In this document: in pieces, positions 57,977 through 64,000 of the stretch
How the letters are laid out: each line of letters begins with the position of its first letter
Numbering within the stretch: position 1 is the stretch's first letter
Source of the DNA: Aulostomus chinensis
Taxonomy: Eukaryota > Chordata > Actinopteri > Syngnathiformes > Aulostomidae
DNA length: 64,000 nucleotides
Direction of reading: 5' to 3'
Assembly (NCBI GenBank): GCA_037954235.1
Contig: JBBMOA010000012.1
Coordinates: 12,291,644 to 12,355,643, forward strand
Translations under genes and position numbers: made by a program
Notes under the pieces: model-generated
What the model was told of the DNA's origin: nothing
The model's database searches: none
Seen by the model: the letters and a program-made list of their open reading frames with translations, nothing else

Positions 57977-60856
57977 CTGCAGAGAAAGCACAGACACGCT
58001 CAACATAAAAGACAGTTCCTGCACTGAATATATAAACAAGGTGACACTTTCACTGCAGGCGCAGGATTGTGACATGATGCTGAATGTGTGCCTTTTTTTT
58101 TTCCTTATAAGACAAGATGCACACAAATGTGGAGCATCTCTGTCAACCATTACGACGGATTCCCCGATCAAGAGCCTGTCATGCAGTATTTCAGAGGCTT
58201 AAAAAATTCCCCAGCACGAATGGGTGTAGAAAGATGTTTGGGGATTAAAAAAAGAAGAAAAGCTACCGGAAATCTATTTGATGGAACACTGGTTGTTCTA
58301 CAGTGTAACTGGGTATGAATTGGGTGCATTTATCTCCATAAAACTTTACTCATAATCAGGTCTCTTGGACAGGGATTAAAGGAGGGATTAACGGACTAAT
58401 ATTTGCCTTTCAAACAAGTTGAACATTAGCTGGGGGACTGAGAGAGCTGTGGGAACCAAGGAGAGCCGGGGGGGGGGGGGTGGAGGGAGTCTTTGTAGGC
58501 AGAGGAGGAAGAAAAGACGAACAACAACCGTCCGATCATCTGAGGAGAAAAGAGAGGGTGGAGCTAAAGAGTCTAGCTTTAACATACAGTGACATACTAA
58601 CTGTTTGACCGACTCCACAATCAATGGCAGCAGCAGCTTTACACACGCTGACCTCAGGCGGTCCCTGTCACAACTTTAACTCAACAAGATGTCACATAAT
58701 GTGCAGGGGCATTCAAGAGACTGCAGAGCCACACTGCACTGTTCCAGGAAGGAAAAATTCCTGCTGTTCTACATTTCCCTCGATGTTACATGGGACATTT
58801 AACTTCTGTCTGGCTGAAATATCGCATTAGTTGTGCTATGGGGAAGTATTTTTGAAAACAGAGCGGCTACATCCATCCAAAACTGACCCAATACCTCAAC
58901 TCAAGCTATAAATCAGTGCAGTCTTTAGCTGCAGTCACCTCCCACCTCCAAGTCGAGCAAAGTTTGGGTAATAAGAAAACCCACAACAGAGCATTAAAAA
59001 TACACTGAAATTTGTGGATGTCCATAAACTTTTGAAAACGCAGAGTTCTGGCGTGATGCAACAGCAGAAGAAGAATGAAAAAGACATCTGACTGCAGCTA
59101 CCCTCTCAATCTTCACCCACATCTGAACAAATGTTTTCCCGGCCTTCGGCCTAAATTCCCTCCCTGTCTCCCCCTGACTCTCTCCCTCCAAATCCCCCAG
59201 ATCCAAGTTGAGGATGGGGAGGTTTACACAAGCTTAAACACGGTTTGTCTTGTAAACCTGCGTCAGCTGCTCCTGCGTATACAAAGACACTCACCCTGCC
59301 GGGCTTTGGAGAAAGCATTAGCCTTGAGCAGACCAAATTCTCCCATTAAATTGATGCTATTACCTGCTCTAAAGGTCAGTCTCTGTCTGTGAAAACAAAG
59401 AGCATCTGTCCGCAGAGCCTGTTTGTGCCCTCAGCCATCGCTGCAAACACTGGCCTCCTGTTGGGATGCTGCTTTGATAAGAAAGCTTTGTGTGGGTCAA
59501 TTGCAGCATTAATAATGTGATTTTTATGAAGTAAGAAACAGGGCTGAACGTGACTGGGAAATCAACAGAAAACTATCTCGGCTTGGAAGTTTTCAGAAGA
59601 AACTGAAATAAAGAGAATGGTATGTGACTAACCTGAAAAATAAAAAATGTGTCACAACTGGATGATCTCATGTAATTCTTCAGAGATTTCTCCCAAAAAA
59701 ATGAAACAGAGGTTAATTACAGTTTTTTTTCTTATGCTGCCTGAATGTGTAGATACGGTACGTTTTTTTTGGGGTTTGTTTTTTTTAATGGCACAAGTTC
59801 TTCAGACAGATTTAAACATCTGTAGTCCTGGTTGTTTCCTTTGCTGCAACATCAATCCAAGTGCATACCACGCTGCCAACAGCCAGCAATGTGAGAAACT
59901 CCAGAAGTGCTAGAGACCCTGTAGAACTGGAGTTCTACAAATAACCTGCAGTTGTTTTATTTCTACCCAAACCAAGGAGAGGGAGCCTCAGAGCCGCTCC
60001 TCCGGGATTTCCTCTGCTGGTAGCAGCTTAATGCAGTGATATAAACACTTGATAATTATCAAACAGATGCAAAGCCCTTGAAATGTACCTTTTAAGAATG
60101 CAAACAAATGGCGGAAATGTTCAATTTGGTCCAAACCAAACCTTCACTGTATAGGTGTGACTTCATCTGAGGGGGCGGGTCATGAGATGATACTTCTGTC
60201 AATCACTAACATTTTCTCCTTGGATAAAAGCCTAAATGTAATTCTATCTTCTAAAAAACAAAATACTCTCTGGTTCTGACCGATGCTACGGCGGCATGTA
60301 CGCTAACCTCTTCAGGAGCCGCCTTTGAAGCAACAGTCACAACTAAACCACAGACACATGGTACTACTAGCTTAGCACCAGGACTTTTCTAATGGTAAAG
60401 ATACGTCAAAACTCAAAATACTTACTGTTAGATCTCAAGCCATAGACAAATATTTAAAGAATGAACCACAGACCATTTTATTTTATTTTAGGCATTTAAC
60501 AAAGATCCATTTGTGACTTGTCAGGGGAACCAGATCATTTCTGGGTTTTAGCACTGATTCCTGTCACCAGGCGGTCTGAACACACCCACAGTAAAACACC
60601 CTTCAGCTTCTTCGTGTTTGATAGTAGCATTAGATGTGAGATGCCTCCACCTCTCTGCTGCTAGTTTGACTGTTTCCGTGTGTCTCTCCCACCACGGCGT
60701 CTCTCCATCAACAGCACCTGAGGCACCGCTCGCCCTAATTGTTCAGCCTCCCTGAGATAAAACCAACATGGTGAATAATTTCACTTAATAATCAGAATTC
60801 TAAGAAATCTTGTGATATGTCTTTGACTGGATGGACCTGGACAAAATCTTGCTTGT

Positions 60857-60900
60857 ATGCACACACACGCACACCCCCCCCCCCCCCCCACACACACACA
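60857..60900. repeat. (CA)n with internal C run
   Basis: CA units interrupted by about 15 consecutive C. Confidence 0.88.
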
Positions 60901-61090
60901 TATCCACTGAGTAGATCTGTCTATCTTCCTATCACTGACACGCTCCTGCTCTTGACTTTAGGCGACCTCCCCCCTTAAAATGGAACGCTGAACGATAACA
61001 AAAAAAACCAAAACAGCCATTTAATGCTATGGCGTCAAGCATTTAGGCACAAGAAAGCACATCAGACCCCACAAATATATCTAAACAAGG

Positions 61091-61092
<2 letters not shown>

Positions 61093-61159
<67 letters not shown>
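61093..61159. repeat. (CA)n microsatellite
   Basis: About 33 CA units. A GT array lies 117 bp downstream, making an inverted pair. Confidence 0.95.
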
Positions 61160-61162
<3 letters not shown>

Positions 61163-61272
61163 TCCTTTCACCCACTGCACTTTGTGCTGGAAAAGTAATA
61201 GGGACGGGCAGTTTCCTTGACAACAGTAATTGTTAAGATAGAGCCACTTGGCAGGAACAAACTGTATTTGTA

Positions 61273-61275
<3 letters not shown>

Positions 61276-61304
<29 letters not shown>

Positions 61305-61312
61305 CCTGTGTG
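61276..61312. repeat. (GT)n microsatellite
   Basis: About 15 GT units plus a CTGTGTGT end. It faces the CA array on its left. Confidence 0.9.
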
Positions 61313-62744
61313 TATTAGAAATCCCCCTGTCTCCAACTGTTCTGTGTGCTGAATCTCTGCCATCGTTGGTTCTCACCCACTGACAACCCCCCCCCCCCCC
61401 GACTCCAATCAGACACATATCACACAAACACATCCAGGAAGCAGTGGAGTTCAAAACAGGAACTAAACTTGGAGCTGATGCTTCAATTCCAGCAGAATAG
61501 GGAAGCGGGGAGATTAAATCCTCGGGGACGTTCTTCCAAGACCCCTTGTGTTGTGTTTCTAGCGTGTCTGAGGTCAGATGTTTGTACTGGACGTAAAGAA
61601 AAGCAAACAGAACTGAGAGTAATGCTGAACTACCACCAAATACCTACATTCCATTCTGCCCTTTTGTGATGATCTTATCTGCTTTTCCTCTACATTTAAT
61701 TGTTTTCTACTATTGGCACAAGTAATAATGTTTTTTTTTGTTTTTTTTAAACCCTGAAAAATAACGATACAACAACCCTAAACTAAAGTTTTGTCAATGG
61801 ATGGAACACAGCCAACTCTCACAGAAACCGAGTGAACAAACACTGAGCAGCTGCTGTGTACAGAATCATCGTCTGGCTGACAAAAAGTACAAAAAGAAGG
61901 AAAAAATTGCGCTCAGGCGCAGTGGAGGAGTACTGAGGTATCTGAGGTACCTACTGCAGCCAAGGCTAGGTGGGCTAACGCTAGGTGCAACAGCCCAGAC
62001 GAGGAGAGTGAAATTGTGAATAAGAGAAGACAAGAAAAAACAACAACTATTGATTCCAAAGGAAAGTCTGATCAAGAGGTGAGAGGATCAATATTTATTT
62101 CAAAATAATAAAGTTCTTTCCTATCTTATATTATCTCATTGTACCTTACGAATCTGTCTTTATTCCTATGCGCCGCCGTTGCACCTAGCACAGATTTGTT
62201 CACTCGACCAAACCTATCGAGTGAATTTGAAGCAAAAAAACTGCCCATCGTTGTCGTTTTAAGACGTCTGACCGTTTCCTGTTTCAGTTTCAGCTGCTGC
62301 TCAATCGCTCAATCTGCTCTAACCCGCCACCTCTGGTTTTCAACATTTTTTCATGTTTTCTTCAATGTTTCCTTGTTGCAATACTCATGAGCAGACTTCC
62401 TCTTTTTGCTTTTCTTGGCTCACTCAAATCTAAGCTTCCTCATTCATCTGAGTGTCCACCATCATGACAACCCCCCCCCCCATATATTATACAATATAAT
62501 ATTATAATATAATATCATAAATGTGCGGACATTTCAAATGTTCTTCTTTTTCCTGGAATATAAGAAAAACAAACCGATAGTGGCTTAGTGATGACAGCGC
62601 CACTTGAATCAGGCCTCTGAAGGCTCCGTATCGATCCAGAGAGAGACACATTGACAAGATATGCAACCGTCTCATCTTCCCGGCATGGATACACCAATTG
62701 GCTTTACATTCCGGTCACGTGAAGGTACTTTGAGTGTTGTCAAG

Positions 62745-62885
62745 GAGCCGGCATGTTCATAAGGGAGGTCGCAGGTGCGAGCCTCGCTTCCCATGTCGAA
62801 GTATCCTTGAGCAAGATACTGGACCTGCAATTACTCCAGACTGGCGACCGGGGTGAACCCCGCCTCTCACCCAGTGTACACTGAT
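62745..62885 (+). mobile_element. Degenerate SINE of the second family, in mao intron 1
   Basis: Shares GAGCCGGCATG, TATCCTTGAGCAAGATACTG, GGGTGAACCCCGCCTCTCAC and other blocks with the copy at 42,282-42,542. The head is disturbed and the 3' end is lost. Confidence 0.7.
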
Positions 62886-64000
62886 ATCACTCTTACAATG
62901 GTCGCGCAATCACTTAGCAACAGTAAGGGCACCTGCCTGAAATCCCACCATTAAAATATCACAAAGACTTTTCTAGCTGAGCAAATATTCTCACTGTCGT
63001 GTCAGTGTCGTTACTTGATGTGAGGAAAAACATTAGCCTTTACCAACCCTAACCCCAACACAGAGCAAACACACCAAGGTGACTTCCAGATACACAGGAG
63101 CTGCAAAAATAACCTTAGACGAGGAAACTTGCGAGCAGTCAGGTGATGTCAGACTGGTTTATGTTTACCCAGCCGTTATGGTACCCAAGTAATCTGGTGG
63201 TTATGGCTGCGCATCTTTATGCCTCTAAGATGGAAGAGCGTTTGAAACATTCTTGGATATCCGTCAGCTTGTTTTCTTACTTTTTTTCTTTCTTTTTTTT
63301 AATTTCCGTGACCGAGCCTGCATCAACAGTCTGCAAGAAGATGATGTAACCAACATGGCCAACCCAGATAGCATAGTAGTGCTAGCACCGGCACAAGCGG
63401 TTGGGCTTTGGTTTTGCAGGACAACGGGCCGAAGCACAAAAAGATATTGTGTCTGTGCAACTTCATGTTTGGATCAATAAAATCATACACAGAGTTTAGA
63501 TAAATAAGTTCCATAATTTTCTAATCACATACATGACATTGTTCCCACACCAATGGGGGAAAAGTTATAACGACGTCAAAGAAAAGCTTTTAATCTGACC
63601 ATTTCTGCTATGTTTTAAAGGATGGGAATCAACAGTCAGTCAATATCCATAATGTTCCTGTTACGGCTACAGAATTGACCAAAGTGAACTGCAGTAGATC
63701 CTGTAGCTTGGCTGGTTGTGCGTCAAAATAACATTTCTATTACGGTGTGTATCATCGTCTCCAGAAAACATCTCGGTCTAAAAAAATCCCCCCAAAATGA
63801 TCACGTTATTGCAGCAACGGGGTTTTTTTCAATGAAAAGGAGAATAATGACATTAAAAACTAACATAACACCTGTAATGTGGCAAAATAAGTCAAAACAA
63901 TACATTTATATATAAATCCAGAACACGTCATTTCTAGATCCTATCATGCTAAATGTTCTCGAAGAGAAAATCTTTTAACTGCAACATTCAGAGGATGTTT

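Larger units (their letters stand above)
57977..64000 (-). other. mao: mao intron 1 (partial), no exon seen
   Basis: No sequence resembling the MAO N-terminus (a GGGIS-type Rossmann motif with a start codon) was found from exon 2 to the right edge, so intron 1 exceeds 6 kb. The stretch contains CA/GT and poly-C tracts and one degenerate SINE. Confidence 0.55.

Noticed and set aside
1..64000. CRISPR arrays, riboswitches, phage or bacterial operons
   Set aside because: The regular repeats seen are simple-sequence arrays or minisatellites without spacers, and all recognised genes have spliceosomal introns.

Overview
The window looks like nuclear DNA from a spiny-rayed (acanthomorph) teleost fish. 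The reasons are genes split by GT-AG introns, a very high density of (CA)n/(GT)n microsatellites, tRNA-derived SINEs of the fish Mermaid/DANA (V-SINE-like) kind, and LINE fossils of fish type. There are no operons, phage, CRISPR arrays or other bacterial features. The only long open frames are chance frames, reads through microsatellites, or transposon remnants.

Layout. (1) 1-8,000: the 5' end of cask on the minus strand. Its first coding exon is at 7,074-7,132, a CpG-rich promoter/5'UTR lies to the right, and at least 7 kb of intron 1 lies to the left. (2) 8,000-28,200: a stretch with no recognisable gene, holding one SINE, microsatellites, an L2-type reverse-transcriptase fossil (about 14.1-14.8 kb) and a diverged 121-bp tandem repeat. 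(3) 28,210-30,482: the 3' half of a CLUAP1 (clusterin-associated protein 1, an IFT-B-associated ciliary protein) gene on the plus strand. It keeps its introns but lacks the 5' exons and carries at least two apparent frameshifts, so I read it as a decayed partial duplicate. It is followed by a SINE head fragment and a 5'-truncated LINE (30,884-31,515). (4) 31.5-36.9 kb: mostly anonymous sequence, with one possible orphan first exon on the minus strand (35,607-35,707) and another SINE. (5) 37,040 to the right edge: the monoamine oxidase gene mao on the minus strand. Fourteen coding exons (2-15 in the vertebrate MAO numbering) are all intact with canonical splice sites, and their lengths match the 15-exon MAO gene. 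Only coding exon 1, with the start codon and the first FAD-binding glycines, lies beyond the window.

Repeats. Two SINE families with different tRNA-like heads share almost the same 3' body. Two copies of the main family and the one well-preserved copy of the second are flanked by clear target-site duplications (14, 13 and 9 bp). One SINE lies about 15 bp inside the intron from the mao exon 12 donor. A candidate non-autonomous DNA transposon with 12-bp terminal inverted repeats lies in mao intron 3.

Functionally, cask (a synaptic MAGUK scaffold kinase) and mao (outer mitochondrial membrane amine oxidase) are linked but independent transcription units; in mammals both also lie on the same X arm. 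I see no new multi-gene system. The points most worth following up are the broken CLUAP1 copy, the orphan exon, the modular SINEs and the SINE beside the mao splice donor.
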